Of a stretch of DNA of 5,743 bases, positions 4,743 through 5,743 are shown piece by piece (the stretch's first letter is position 1; the number at the start of each line of letters is the position of its first letter). The DNA comes from Sinorhizobium sp. (GTDB lineage Bacteria > Pseudomonadota > Alphaproteobacteria > Rhizobiales > Rhizobiaceae). The translations under genes and the position numbers were made by a program. The notes under the pieces were generated by a model. It was not told the DNA's origin and did not search any database. It saw only the letters and a list, made by a program, of their open reading frames with translations. The stretch lies in contig JAPSJG010000271.1 in the NCBI GenBank assembly GCA_031178305.1, positions 1-5,743 on the forward strand, written 5' to 3'.

Positions 4743-5743
4743 GCGGCAAGCAAGGACGCGGCAGTGAACAAGCCTGACCCCGCGCAGGCCGCCGGCAAGC
4801 CGAACACTGCCCAGGCCACGGCGAAAAGCAAAGGTATCGCGGTCCTCGAGGGACTACTCGGCAGAGAGAGCGCACCTGTCATCCCGCTGCCAGGGCGCAA
4901 GGTCGAACTACCCAAGAAAGCTGGCTGGCAGCCGAAATGGCTGAGGAAGCTGCGCTGGCGCCACGCCATCATCGGCGCGTCCTTCCTGGGGCTCGTTGCC
5001 GTGCCGGCCACGCTTGCCTCGCTCTACATGGCCTTCATCGCCGCCGACCAATATCACAGCACGGCCTCCTTTGCCGTGCGCAGCATCGAGGGCGGCGCTT
5101 CGAGCGATATTCTTGGCATGTTCACGCAAGCTTCCGGCGGCAGCACGGTTTCGGACAGCTACATCCTCATGGACTATATCCTGAGCGAGCGGATGGCCGC
5201 GGATGCGGACAGGCGGTTCAAGCTCGAGGACGTCTACGCAACCCGCGGCCTCGACTATTTCTACGGCATCGGCTCCGATCTGCCGATCGAGGACAAACTC
5301 GCCTATTGGCGCGATATGGTGAAGGTCAGCTTCGACCATGCCTCCGGCATCATGCAGGTGACCGTCAAGGCCTTCGAGCCGAAACAGGCGCAGGAGATCG
5401 CGCAATTCATCGTCGACCAGAGCGACAATCTCGTGAACAGCCTTTCGCTTTCGGCGCGCAACGACGTTCTACGCGCCGCGCAGGACGAGGTGCTGGCCGG
5501 GGAAGCGCGGCTCTCCAAGGCACGCGCAGAGCTGCGCGACTACCGCGACAAATCGCAGGAAATCAGCCCGGAAGAAGGCGCGAAGCTCGCGGTTCAGCTG
5601 ATCGGCGGATTGGAAGGAGAACTGACGAAGCTCAACGCCGATCTCGCCACGGCCAAGAGCCAGATGGGCGAGGACACGCCGCGCATCCGCGTGCTCAAGA
5701 CCCGCATCGAAAGCCTGGAACAGCAACTCGCCGTCGAGCGCCA
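4740..5743 (+). CDS. rkpR: Capsular polysaccharide export inner-membrane protein, KpsE/RkpR-like (truncated at right edge)
   Basis: The frame is open from ATG 4740 to the window end (334 complete codons), so the C-terminus is missing. Residues 1-70 form an Ala/Lys/Pro-rich, poorly conserved cytoplasmic tail. Residues about 76-101 (IIGASFLGLVAVPATLASLY and onwards) form a membrane helix, preceded by basic residues (WLRKLRWRH). Then comes a periplasmic Wzz/PCP-type domain with DQYHSTASFAVRS (103-115), SDSYILMDYILS (138-149), LDYFYGIGSDLPIEDKLAYW (171-190) and MQVTVKAFEPKQAQEI (205-220). From about 235 on the sequence is charged and heptad-like, a long coiled coil typical of KpsE/PCP-3 proteins. 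A second membrane helix near the C-terminus is expected beyond the edge. Such proteins connect the inner-membrane ABC exporter to the outer-membrane channel. Family assignment is confident; the symbol follows rhizobial naming. Confidence 0.88.
   Translation, partial: MAASKDAAVNKPDPAQAAGKPNTAQATAKSKGIAVLEGLLGRESAPVIPLPGRKVELPKKAGWQPKWLRKLRWRHAIIGASFLGLVAVPATLASLYMAFIAADQYHSTASFAVRSIEGGASSDILGMFTQASGGSTVSDSYILMDYILSERMAADADRRFKLEDVYATRGLDYFYGIGSDLPIEDKLAYWRDMVKVSFDHASGIMQVTVKAFEPKQAQEIAQFIVDQSDNLVNSLSLSARNDVLRAAQDEVLAGEARLSKARAELRDYRDKSQEISPEEGAKLAVQLIGGLEGELTKLNADLATAKSQMGEDTPRIRVLKTRIESLEQQLAVER

Noticed and set aside
4908..5726. Minus-strand frames opposite the KpsE-like gene
   Set aside because: Antisense shadows; the plus-strand frame stays open to the window edge with PCP-domain and coiled-coil features.

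Overview
The window looks like a high-GC alphaproteobacterial chromosome or megaplasmid, most likely from the rhizobia (Sinorhizobium/Ensifer, Rhizobium or a relative). This rests on the codon use and on a gene block matching the rhizobial K-antigen (capsular polysaccharide, KPS) export genes rkpZ-rkpT-rkpS-rkpR. I recognise these by motif and from knowledge of the families; no database search was possible.

Layout. Positions 1-141 hold the 5' end of a small unrecognised minus-strand gene that runs off the left edge. Just upstream of it, on the same strand, a hydrophobic reading frame ends at 151. It has no usable start codon and looks like a remnant or a frameshifted gene. From about 325 to 972 no convincing gene is present. 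There are only short minus-strand reading frames in changing phases, a strong GC-rich hairpin (790-810), and a good sigma70-like promoter (816-844) that probably serves the next gene. Positions 973-1920 encode one protein that fuses an N-terminal MNT-type nucleotidyltransferase to a C-terminal HEPN domain. These two domains are usually separate and form HEPN/MNT toxin-antitoxin pairs.

Positions 2009-5743 form a tight plus-strand operon. It runs from an RkpZ/KpsC-like Kdo-transferase-family protein (2009-3307), to a KpsM-like ABC-2 permease (3304-4083), a KpsT-like ATPase (4080-4739) and a KpsE-like polysaccharide co-polymerase (4740 to the right edge, truncated). The first two junctions are ATGA stop/start overlaps, and the third has the stop and start codons directly adjacent.

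How the genes work together. In ABC-transporter-dependent (group 2-like) capsule systems, KpsC-type enzymes build the Kdo linker on the lipid acceptor. KpsM and KpsT move the lipid-linked polymer across the inner membrane, and KpsE links this step to export through the periplasm and outer membrane. The window carries the cytoplasmic and inner-membrane part of such a machine. No outer-membrane channel (KpsD type), KpsS partner or CMP-Kdo supply gene is visible here. The nucleotidyltransferase-HEPN gene lies on the same strand 88 bp upstream but is probably a separate unit. The most interesting accessory item is this fused protein; I saw no clearly unprecedented system.
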